Origin: an uncultured Pirellulaceae bacterium
GTDB taxonomy: Bacteria; Planctomycetota; Planctomycetia; Pirellulales; Pirellulaceae
Direction of reading: 5' to 3'
Assembly (NCBI GenBank): GCA_947258905.1
Contig: CAMYKF010000459.1
Location: 1-13,292 of the forward strand
DNA length: 13,292 bases
The position numbers were made by a program, and so were the translations under genes. The notes under the pieces were generated by a model, which did no database searches, was not told the origin of the DNA, and worked only from the letters and a program-made list of their open reading frames with translations. Below are positions 7,385 to 13,096 of this stretch, piece by piece; position 1 is the first letter of the stretch, and each line of letters begins with the position of its first letter.

Positions 7385-9049
7385 ATGACGGAACCCAACG
7401 GCTTGCCAATTCGTGTCGCCCTGATTCTCAGCCTCCTCACGCTGGGCCTCGGCGGCTGCGCGACCACGTCTCCGCGATGGATCGATCAGCCGTGGACTCC
7501 GCTCGACTATGAAACGTCGCGAACGGACACGCCCGATGCGGGGCAGGCTGTGTATGAGGCCGCGGAATCTGGCGACGCCGAGGCAATGGCCAGCGAAGGA
7601 CGCGGTGTATTGGTCGATTTAACCCAAAGCCGCGAAACGACCAGGGACACCGGCAAGAACGAAACATCAGGGCAGGAGATCATCCGCGGGCAGGACCCCG
7701 GCTCCAGCATTACGCCGCGATATCCGGTGAGTTCACAAAATACCGGCTATGTTCCTCCCGCGACTCCGCCGTTAAACGGTGGTCAACCGATCGGGCAACC
7801 GGCCCAGCAGCCTGGACCGTATGGAGGCGGAACGTATGTGCCTCCCGGGACGACTCAAACCTACCAGGTCACCCAGCCGGCGCTGACCCCCGGACAGCAA
7901 GTCATCGTGCCCAATCAGCAACTGCCGGTGGTCGGACCCGGTGTCGGCGGCGACGTCATCGTTCCGCCCAATTTTGCCGATATTGACGTTTTGCTGCGTG
8001 AAGCACAAACGGGCCGCATCACCTTTGGAGCCGCCTACAACTCCAACAGCGGTCTGGTCGGTCAAATCATTGTCGACGAGCGGAACTTCGACATTCTCGG
8101 TTTCCCGCGCAGCTGGGAAGACATTGTCAACGGCACGGCGTGGCGCGGGCGTGGACAGGGATTCCGACTGGAGCTGGTACCCGGTAACGAGGTCCAGCGA
8201 TATCTGGTGAATTTCCCCGAGCCCTACCTGTTCAATACACCGATCAGTTTTTCAGCCAGTGGTTACTTCTTCGATCGCCGGTACTTCGACTGGGATGAAC
8301 AGCGACTCGGTGGCCGATTTAATCTCGGCTACCGCCTGACGCCAGACCTGTCGATCAGCGCCGGTGTTCGCGCAGAAAGTGTTGACATTCACGATCCGCG
8401 CGTCGCCACCTCACCGACATTGAATGCTGCAGTTGGCACGAATGGGCTGTATGTGGGAAGTGTCAGCCTGATCAGCGACACTCGCGACCATCCCTTTATG
8501 GCCTCCGCTGGCTCGTATCTGGAACTGGCCTACCATCAGGCGTTTGGCGATTTCAGTTACCCGCGTGGTGACCTCGATTACCGCCGCTATTTCCTGATCT
8601 ACCAGCGTCCCGATGGCTCGGGCCGGCATACGCTGAGTCTGGGAACGAAGCTCGGCGTCTCCGGATCGGACACGCCGGTTTTCGAGAACTACTTTGCCGG
8701 TGGGTTTTCGACGCTACGTGGTTTTGACTTCCGTGGCGCTTCGCCGCTGGAAGGCGGAGTGCGTGTCGGTGGTCGCTTCCAGTGGCTCAACACGGTCGAG
8801 TACACATTCCCGATCACCGCGGATGACATGTTCAAGGGCGTTTTGTTCTGCGACTTTGGTACGGTGGAACGCGAGATCAAGCTGAACAGCGAGAATTTCC
8901 GCGTGGCACCCGGATTTGGATTCCGCGTGCACATGCCGGTTGGCGGAGCAGGCGGCGCGCCGCTGGCCTTCGACTTTGCCTTCCCCGTCATGGACGCCTT
9001 CGGCGACGACCGCCAGATCTTCAGCTTCTACATGGGCGTGCTGCGGTAG
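7385..9049 (+). CDS. Lipoprotein with Omp85/BamA-type beta-barrel, no POTRA domains
   Basis: The protein has 554 residues from the ATG at 7385; the frame also allows TTG 7364. The signal is VALILSLLTLGLGGC with lipidated Cys25 and +2 Ala, fitting outer-membrane sorting. Residues 26-195 form a low-complexity linker rich in P, Q, G and T (for example YVPPATPPLNGG and GQPIGQPAQQPGPYGGG), probably disordered. The Omp85 barrel covers about 200-554, with alternating aromatic and polar strands. Its FAGGFSTLRGFDFRG segment carries the conserved loop-6 RGF (445-447), the hallmark of BamA, TamA and TpsB proteins. LISDTRDHPFMASAG (362-376) is also typical. The C-terminus is FSFYMGVLR. Upstream, 54 bases away, is the POTRA lipoprotein gene in the same reading frame, separated by one TGA. 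Each protein has its own signal, so this is not simply a broken gene. It probably acts with that protein in outer-membrane protein insertion. Confidence 0.93.
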   Translation: MTEPNGLPIRVALILSLLTLGLGGCATTSPRWIDQPWTPLDYETSRTDTPDAGQAVYEAAESGDAEAMASEGRGVLVDLTQSRETTRDTGKNETSGQEIIRGQDPGSSITPRYPVSSQNTGYVPPATPPLNGGQPIGQPAQQPGPYGGGTYVPPGTTQTYQVTQPALTPGQQVIVPNQQLPVVGPGVGGDVIVPPNFADIDVLLREAQTGRITFGAAYNSNSGLVGQIIVDERNFDILGFPRSWEDIVNGTAWRGRGQGFRLELVPGNEVQRYLVNFPEPYLFNTPISFSASGYFFDRRYFDWDEQRLGGRFNLGYRLTPDLSISAGVRAESVDIHDPRVATSPTLNAAVGTNGLYVGSVSLISDTRDHPFMASAGSYLELAYHQAFGDFSYPRGDLDYRRYFLIYQRPDGSGRHTLSLGTKLGVSGSDTPVFENYFAGGFSTLRGFDFRGASPLEGGVRVGGRFQWLNTVEYTFPITADDMFKGVLFCDFGTVEREIKLNSENFRVAPGFGFRVHMPVGGAGGAPLAFDFAFPVMDAFGDDRQIFSFYMGVLR

Positions 9050-9100
9050 TCGCCGGCAAGCCAAATGTATGATGCCCTGAGCAACGAACGATGGCCTTCC

Positions 9101-9179
9101 AGGTAGCAAGCACACTCCGTGTGCCGTCGCCTGATTCTTTCATGGGTTGCGGTCGGCACACGGAGTGTGCCTGCTACCT
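9101..9179. repeat. REP-doublet (REPIN-like) inverted repeat
   Basis: Two 26-bp arms (9101-9126 and 9154-9179) are inverted copies with one mismatch, separated by 27 bp. Each arm contains its own hairpin: GCACAC-TCC-GTGTGC on the left (9110-9124) and GGCACAC-GGA-GTGTGCC on the right (9155-9171). Two inverted hairpin units are the structure of REP doublets mobilised by RAYT (Y1-type) transposases. I recall GGTAGCAGGCACACTCCGTG-type repeats in planctomycete genomes. No transposase lies in the window. It sits between the barrel gene and the GNAT gene. Confidence 0.85.
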
Positions 9180-9274
9180 TGCACTGCTCCAGTCATCTTC
9201 CTTCCGGGCCATCGTACCAAGCGTGTTCGCCAACACGGACACCGGCGCGCTGCCAGGGCAGAGTGTGACGGGCG

Positions 9275-9283
9275 TGTTACAAT
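9275..9283 (+). promoter_or_regulatory. Possible extended -10 promoter for the GNAT gene
   Basis: TGTTACAAT matches an extended -10 (TGnTATAAT) with one difference and lies about 50 bases before the ATG at 9333. No good -35 hexamer is present at the expected distance, as is acceptable for extended -10 promoters. Transcription would start near 9290. Confidence 0.35.
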
Positions 9284-9332
9284 TCCGTCGACAAACTCCC
9301 GCCCCTCTTCGTGCTCCACCAGTGTCCTCGAT

Positions 9333-9737
9333 ATGACCACTACCTATTCCCGCGAGCCCGTGATTGCGGCCGCTGAATTCGCCGACGTCCTGAATCGCTC
9401 GACATTGGGCCAGCGTCGTCCGGTCGACGACCTGTCGCGACTGGAGGGCATGATCCATCACGCCGATGTGATCGTAACGGCGCGGGACGACGCGGGTCTG
9501 CTGATCGGCGTTTCACGCGCGATTTCGGATTTCCACTACTGCACCTACCTGTCCGATCTGGCGGTCGATGAGGCTTATCAGCGGCAGGGCATTGGCAAGC
9601 AACTGATCGGCAAGACGCATGAATTTGCAGGGCTGAACACGACTCTGATTCTCCTGTCAGCCCCGGCCGCTCGCGAGTATTACCCACAAATCGGCATGCA
9701 GCACCACGACGGGTGCTGGATCATTCCGGCCCAATGA
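9333..9737 (+). CDS. GNAT-family N-acetyltransferase
   Basis: The protein has 134 residues, typical for a single-domain GNAT. It would transfer an acetyl group from acetyl-CoA to an amine; the acceptor cannot be read from the sequence. The central motif A is YLSDLAVDEAYQRQGIGKQL (72-91), whose Q-R-Q-G-I-G loop (83-88) grips the CoA pyrophosphate. Residues 54-64 (AGLLIGVSRAI) give the preceding strands. AREYYPQIGMQHHDGCWII (113-131) has the usual YY-x-x-x-G-M pattern of the C-terminal strands. The frame is open upstream to 9147, but that stretch runs into the repeat element and lacks protein character, so ATG 9333 is the best start. The gene stands alone, with inverted-repeat elements on both sides. 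Confidence 0.92.
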   Translation: MTTTYSREPVIAAAEFADVLNRSTLGQRRPVDDLSRLEGMIHHADVIVTARDDAGLLIGVSRAISDFHYCTYLSDLAVDEAYQRQGIGKQLIGKTHEFAGLNTTLILLSAPAAREYYPQIGMQHHDGCWIIPAQ

Positions 9738-10079
9738 CCTGGTAACCGCGTCATGAAGCCCTGCCATTCTCGCGCCATGCTCGTGATTCGCCTGCTCAGC
9801 GCACGCACAAAATGGAATTCCCCCGTCTTATCATGAATCGCGTAAAACAGGTTTGGCAGCCGGTATCGTAGCGGTGGCTTCCAGCCGCCGTGAAACACGT
9901 GATCGATTTCGGCGGCCGGAAGCGCTGGAAGCCACCGCTACAAACGAGACGGTCGATGCACAGACGCTCCTCACACAATTGAAACCGCACCTCAGGAAAT
10001 GGTGGATTGCCCGTACGTGGACGGAGGACTGCGAGGCACAACTGCGGGGTCTCAACTAACAGATGAAGTGTGATTGAAA
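9738..10079. other. Intergenic region carrying an inverted-repeat element
   Basis: This 342-bp stretch between the GNAT gene and the zinc ribbon-ACP gene has no convincing gene. It contains the inverted-repeat element at 9868-9941, listed separately. The frame that runs through the repeat ends with a short stretch, LKPHLRKWWIARTW, just before a stop at 10057-10059. This has some protein-like character, but no start, length or partner supports a gene. No promoter stands out ahead of 10080. Confidence 0.5.
9868..9941. repeat. Inverted-repeat element, second REP-like family
   Basis: The 18-bp arms GTAGCGGTGGCTTCCAGC (9868-9885) and its exact reverse complement (9924-9941) enclose 38 bp. The inner flanks CGCCG (9886-9890) and CGGCG (9910-9914) are also complementary, offset by a 9-base insertion on the right. 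The left arm region can also fold alone (GGTGGC-TTCCA-GCCGCC with a G-T pair), so this is again a pair of inverted hairpin units. Its sequence is unrelated to the element at 9101-9179. It is probably a mobile or dispersed repeat; copies elsewhere in the genome cannot be seen here. Confidence 0.8.
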
Positions 10080-10460
10080 TTGACCATTTCCTCCCGTACG
10101 CCTGAAGGTCTGCCCAGTCGTTGCCCGCTGTGCGGAGCCAAAACCAATCTCGAATACTCCGAGCCAGCCCGTGATGCCCCATGTCCTGTTTGTGGCTGTT
10201 TGTTATGGGCCTCCACGCAGATTCTGAAAAGCTTTACGCAGCAACTGCAAGAATCACTCAATCTTGCGCCGGGATCGATTATTGCCGACACGCCGTTGAC
10301 GGACGTTTTTGAGGATTCACTGGACAGCATCGAATTCGTGATGGAACTGCAGGAAGAGTCCGGCGTGCTGATTTCGGATGAAGCGGCAGGCGCCTTCAAG
10401 ACGATTGGTGATGTCATTCGCTATATTGAAGCCCGCCGTCGAGGCGAGACACCCCCGTAG
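10080..10460 (+). CDS. Zinc ribbon-acyl carrier protein fusion
   Basis: The protein has 126 residues from TTG 10080 (MTISSRTPEG). TTG 10074 would add two residues. A stop at 10071-10073 blocks any upstream ATG, so a TTG start is forced. The N-terminal part is a four-cysteine zinc ribbon, CPLCG (Cys15, Cys18) and CPVCG (Cys35, Cys38). I recall SRTPEG...CPxCG ribbons at the head of several planctomycete proteins. The C-terminal part (about 46-120) is an acyl-carrier fold: helix 1 ILKSFTQQLQESL, then the phosphopantetheine site DSLDSIEFVMELQEE with Ser80, then DVIRYIEARR as the last helix. This matches ACP DSLDxxELVMALEE closely. It would carry acyl or other groups on a pantetheine arm; the partner enzymes are not in the window. 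The zinc ribbon may supply protein or nucleic-acid contacts, which is inference. Confidence 0.88.
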   Translation: MTISSRTPEGLPSRCPLCGAKTNLEYSEPARDAPCPVCGCLLWASTQILKSFTQQLQESLNLAPGSIIADTPLTDVFEDSLDSIEFVMELQEESGVLISDEAAGAFKTIGDVIRYIEARRRGETPP

Positions 10461-10462
10461 CG

Positions 10463-10479
10463 CTGCGAGGCCTTCGCAG
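10463..10479 (+). terminator. Small hairpin after the zinc ribbon-ACP gene
   Basis: CTGCGA-GGCCT-TCGCAG forms a perfect 6-bp stem starting three bases after the stop codon. Only a TTT (10486-10488) follows, so it is at best a weak intrinsic terminator or an mRNA-end stabiliser. Confidence 0.3.
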
Positions 10480-10610
10480 GGCACGTTTGACAGGCTGTGC
10501 AAACGGACGCAGGGCGGATCACTTGTCTATCCGAACACGGATCCCCTGCGGTGATTACGTGTCACGCAACGACACCGGGAGGAAAAAGTCAACCAGCAGA
10601 TAACAGTTTT

Positions 10611-11159
10611 ATGAATCGTTCCCTTGTAAAAACCAGCAAATTCCTGAGCCTTGTCTTGCGGCATCACCCGGCATCCATTGGACTGACCCTGGATGCCAAC
10701 GGCTGGGTGCCAATCGATGACTTGCTGACTGCGGCACGCCGCAGCAGCCGAAATATTTCGCGCGAACTGCTGCAACAAGTCGTCGAGGAAAACGACAAAC
10801 AGCGATTTGAGTTCAGCGATGATGGCCTGCGAATTCGCGCCCGTCAGGGCCACTCCATCCCGATCGATCTTGAACTGCAACCGTGCCAGCCTCCGGCCAT
10901 GCTTTATCACGGTACCGTGCAGCGTTTCCTGGTTTCCATCAAGCAACAAGGCTTGATCCCCGGCTCCCGCCAGCACGTTCATCTGTCTCGGGACCAACAA
11001 ACTGCCAGCGCTGTCGGCAAGCGTCGCGGTACGCCAGTGATCCTGACGATTCAGTCAGCCGATATGCACCGCGACGGGTTTTCGTTCTACCTGTCCGCCA
11101 ATCACGTCTGGCTGACCGATCAGGTGCCAGCCCGTTACATCGAATTCCCCCGGTCGTAA
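10611..11159 (+). CDS. kptA: RNA 2'-phosphotransferase
   Basis: The enzyme is of the Tpt1/KptA family. It removes an RNA 2'-phosphate using NAD+, giving ADP-ribose 1'',2''-cyclic phosphate and nicotinamide. Eukaryotes use it in tRNA splicing; its natural role in bacteria is unknown. The protein has 182 residues, the usual size. The N-terminal winged-helix part starts KTSKFLSLVLRHHP, with R17 and H18 of the catalytic set, and NGWVPIDDLL at 30-39. R65 (DKQRFEF) is the likely third residue. YHGT (99-102), HVHLS (122-126), GKRRGTPVIL (136-145, one of R138/R139 as the fourth) and FYLSANHVWLTDQVP (159-173) form the ADP-ribosyl-transfer domain. ATG 10611 is chosen by homology; the open frame goes up to 10497 but the extra part is not protein-like. 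A purine-rich GGGAGGAAAAAG lies about 23 bases upstream, too far for a normal ribosome site. Confidence 0.96.
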   Translation: MNRSLVKTSKFLSLVLRHHPASIGLTLDANGWVPIDDLLTAARRSSRNISRELLQQVVEENDKQRFEFSDDGLRIRARQGHSIPIDLELQPCQPPAMLYHGTVQRFLVSIKQQGLIPGSRQHVHLSRDQQTASAVGKRRGTPVILTIQSADMHRDGFSFYLSANHVWLTDQVPARYIEFPRS

Positions 11160-11230
11160 AACTCAAGCCGCAACCGGATAACAATCGATGACGTGGTGGT
11201 GCGTGTCCTCCCTCGTAACGGCGCGCGACC

Positions 11231-11241
11231 TGTGGCACAAT
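11231..11241 (+). promoter_or_regulatory. Possible -10 element at the CYTH gene, leaderless candidate
   Basis: TGTGGCACAAT contains a CACAAT hexamer (11236-11241) ending seven bases before the chosen ATG at 11249. Transcription would then begin at or next to the start codon, giving a leaderless mRNA. No Shine-Dalgarno precedes this ATG, which fits. No clear -35 is seen. Confidence 0.3.
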
Positions 11242-11248
11242 GATTATC

Positions 11249-11719
11249 ATGCCAAAGGAAATTGAACGAAAATTCCTGACCACGGGCGACGGGTGGAAAG
11301 CGGCGGAGCCGGTTTACTTTTGCCAGGGTTATCTCAATCGCGACAAGTATCGCACCGTGCGTGTACGCATCGCCGGCCAAACCGGAACTTTGACGATAAA
11401 AAGCCTCAATGTGGGCGCGACTCGCGACGAGTTTGAATACGAAATTCCTGTGGAGGACGCACGTCAAATTCTGAACCTGTGTGAACAGCCTTTGATTGAG
11501 AAGTATCGACGCGTCGTTGACCATGAGGGTGCGGCATGGGAAGTCGACGAGTTCCTTGGCGAGAATGCCGGATTGGTGGTGGCCGAGATTGAACTTGAAT
11601 CGGAAAACCAGCCGATTGAGCCGCCGGACTGGGTCGGTGAGGAAGTTACCGACGACCCGCGATACTTTAACGCCCTCCTGTCCAAAAACCCTTACACCAC
11701 ATGGCCTGAAAACCAGTAA
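11249..11719 (+). CDS. CYTH domain protein, probable inorganic triphosphatase
   Basis: The protein has 156 residues from ATG 11249 (MPKEIERKFL). The in-frame ATG 11240 would add only MII before the EIERKF that opens CYTH proteins. CYTH/TTM enzymes form an eight-stranded tunnel that binds triphosphates with two metal ions; bacterial stand-alone members mostly hydrolyse tripolyphosphate or thiamine triphosphate. Visible motifs are ExExK as EIERK (4-8), TVRVRI (36-41) with two arginines, TLTIKS (47-52) with the lysine, EYEIP (63-67), EKYRR (84-88), WEVDEF (97-102) and AEIELES (112-118) with the metal-binding glutamates. DWVGEEVTDDPRYFNALLS near the end is typical of the family. All key charged positions appear intact, so it is probably active. 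The DHFR-like gene follows after 14 bases, so co-transcription is likely. The exact substrate cannot be read. Confidence 0.93.
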   Translation: MPKEIERKFLTTGDGWKAAEPVYFCQGYLNRDKYRTVRVRIAGQTGTLTIKSLNVGATRDEFEYEIPVEDARQILNLCEQPLIEKYRRVVDHEGAAWEVDEFLGENAGLVVAEIELESENQPIEPPDWVGEEVTDDPRYFNALLSKNPYTTWPENQ

Positions 11720-11733
11720 CTCTCTGCACAACG

Positions 11734-12279
11734 ATGAACGAAACTGCACGCCCCGAGATCATCTATTACGCAGCTGTCAGTCTGGACGGCTACATTGCCG
11801 ATCCCGGCGGCGGCGTCGAGTTCCTTGATCGCTATATGCAACTCGGTGAAGACTACGGCTTCTCCAACTTCGAATCCTCGATCAACGGAATCATCATGGG
11901 CAGCGGCACCTATGAGAAGTCTCTTGAACTGGCCCCGTGGTCCGGTGGAGACAAACCATGCTGGGTGTTTTCTTTGCGCAATCTCAAACCCGCGGCACCT
12001 GGTGTGATCATTACCAGCAACACGCCGGAACAGGTCGTCGACGAAATGTACGAGGCGGGAGTCCGCCGCGCGTGGTTTATGGGCGGCGGAAAACTGGCAT
12101 CCTCGTTTCGCCGTTTTGATTTGCTGACCGAATACAACCTGGCTCTGGTACCGGAAATCCTCGGCGAGGGCATCCCGCTGTTCGAACCCTCGGACACCGC
12201 CGAACCCTTGCACCTGATCGATTCCAAAGTTCACCCCAGTGGTCTGGTCCAGTTGCGCTATCGTCGCCGCGATGACTAG
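11734..12279 (+). CDS. Dihydrofolate reductase-fold protein (RibD C-terminal-like)
   Basis: The protein has 181 residues, the usual size of YwjB/RibD-C-like reductases. These are NAD(P)H-dependent enzymes with a DHFR fold, and most stand-alone members have no known substrate. Residues 9-22 (IIYYAAVSLDGYIA) are the first strand and the SLDGYIA motif. ESSINGIIMGSGTYE (47-61) carries the nucleotide-contact segment. WVFSLRNL (77-84) and GVIITSNTPE (90-99) follow. RRAWFMGGGKLASSF (111-125) is the glycine-rich NADPH loop, and PEILGEGIPLF (140-150) the closing family signature. The gene starts 14 bases after the CYTH gene stop and is probably translated from the same mRNA. It is neither a true folate reductase nor a fused RibD, as no deaminase domain is present. 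Confidence 0.92.
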   Translation: MNETARPEIIYYAAVSLDGYIADPGGGVEFLDRYMQLGEDYGFSNFESSINGIIMGSGTYEKSLELAPWSGGDKPCWVFSLRNLKPAAPGVIITSNTPEQVVDEMYEAGVRRAWFMGGGKLASSFRRFDLLTEYNLALVPEILGEGIPLFEPSDTAEPLHLIDSKVHPSGLVQLRYRRRDD

Positions 12280-12367
12280 CGAGGAGTTTCCGGTCAATTT
12301 GTCCTACGGACCCGAGAATCCTGCTGAAGATATCAGCGGTCGCATCGAGGAAAACGCTGACGATTGA
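12272..12367 (+). CDS. Possible 31-residue acidic small protein
   Basis: A short frame starts at ATG 12272, overlapping the last eight bases of the DHFR-like gene, and ends at TGA 12367. Its product, MTSEEFPVNLSYGPENPAED followed by ISGRIEENADD, is strongly acidic and has no cysteines or hydrophobic helix. The overlap would allow translational coupling, and the peptide composition looks more natural than random frames here. Length alone gives no statistical support, and I recognise no family. Confidence 0.2.
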   Translation: MTSEEFPVNLSYGPENPAEDISGRIEENADD

Positions 12368-12434
12368 TTCCGGTTCCTGCTATCCCGGTCTTTATGTTCG
12401 TTCTGGTCCCATCTATCGCAAGCTGCGAATAACG

Positions 12435-12456
12435 AAAAAGATCGTACAAAGCGATC
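12435..12456 (-). terminator. Intrinsic terminator at the end of the CPBP gene
   Basis: On the minus strand the hairpin GATCG-CTTTGTA-CGATC (12456 to 12440) is followed directly by TTTTT (12439 to 12435). The stem overlaps the stop codon of the CPBP-family gene. It is short (5 bp), so strength is doubtful, but position and T-run fit a rho-independent terminator. The convergent gap 12280-12434 has no other clear terminator. Confidence 0.45.
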
Positions 12457-13066
12457 AGAAAAACCGTTCTACCGGGTTTTCGCCCAAAACCAGCGGGTAA
12501 GTTACCGCTGCCAAGATGCCGTGTGACAGTCCCAGTGCCCACATGTTGGGGCACTTCAAAAATACCCACGACCAGTACAGCCCGGCCGCCAGCGTCAACA
12601 GGCAAATCCTCCAGTCCGGCAAGTGCACCAACGAAAACCACACTGCCGTCAACACGATGGCGATCCAGCGATGGTCAATCAGGATTAGCAAACGCCGCAG
12701 CACAATTCCCTGAAAAATGAATTGCTGGGTCAGGCCCCACAGCGGGTACAGGGGCAACAGCAACCACAGTGCGGGCGGGAAGACATATCCCAGCGTTACC
12801 GCCCGGACAACAATCACGACAACCAGCCCCAGCATGGGCAGCAGGATCCACAGCGCGGCCTCTCTCCAGTTGTCGATGCGAAACCCCATATCGCGTGGCG
12901 TCTCGTTGCGGTGCCGCAACAGCAAGCGGTCATACGCCACCAGGATCGCCACAATAACCACGATCACCGGGATGATGGGCAACGAGAACGAACTGACGCC
13001 GATGTATAGCGCACTGCAAACGCCGACCACACTCAGATCGACAACGGCCTCATTGCGACTGATCAT
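12455..13066 (-). CDS. CPBP-family intramembrane protein with altered active-site motif
   Basis: The protein has 203 residues and about six hydrophobic segments (roughly 10-28, 30-48, 70-92, 97-113, 134-148, 153-171, with another near 176-193). CPBP (Abi/CAAX-type) proteins are membrane-embedded glutamate proteases with motif 1 EExxxR, motif 2 FxxxH and motif 3 HxxxN/S. Here motif 2 is FSLVH (144-148) and the motif 3 histidine is H182 in LSHGIL. Motif 1 reads YPLWGLTQQFIFQG (107-120), so both glutamates are glutamine (Q114, Q115) and the arginine is Q119. I recall a WGLxQQ subgroup with this change, so it may be a stable, perhaps non-proteolytic, variant. ATG 13066 is preceded by AGGATC, a good ribosome site. 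It lies 30 bases after the upstream minus-strand gene, so the two probably form an operon. Substrate and role are unknown. Confidence 0.88.
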   Translation of the reverse strand: MISRNEAVVDLSVVGVCSALYIGVSSFSLPIIPVIVVIVAILVAYDRLLLRHRNETPRDMGFRIDNWREAALWILLPMLGLVVVIVVRAVTLGYVFPPALWLLLPLYPLWGLTQQFIFQGIVLRRLLILIDHRWIAIVLTAVWFSLVHLPDWRICLLTLAAGLYWSWVFLKCPNMWALGLSHGILAAVTYPLVLGENPVERFF

Positions 13067-13096
13067 GATCCTGGTCAGCCGCCAGCCGGCTGATTC

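Noticed and set aside
9853..10059. 68-codon frame through the second inverted repeat, ending in LKPHLRKWWIARTW
   Set aside because: Most of it is encoded by the repeat itself. The tail looks protein-like but has no start or identifiable family; at best it is a gene remnant.
10497..10610. 38-codon N-terminal extension of KptA
   Set aside because: KptA proteins begin near KTSKFLSLVLRHHP; the extension has no homology-like features and ATG 10611 gives the normal length.
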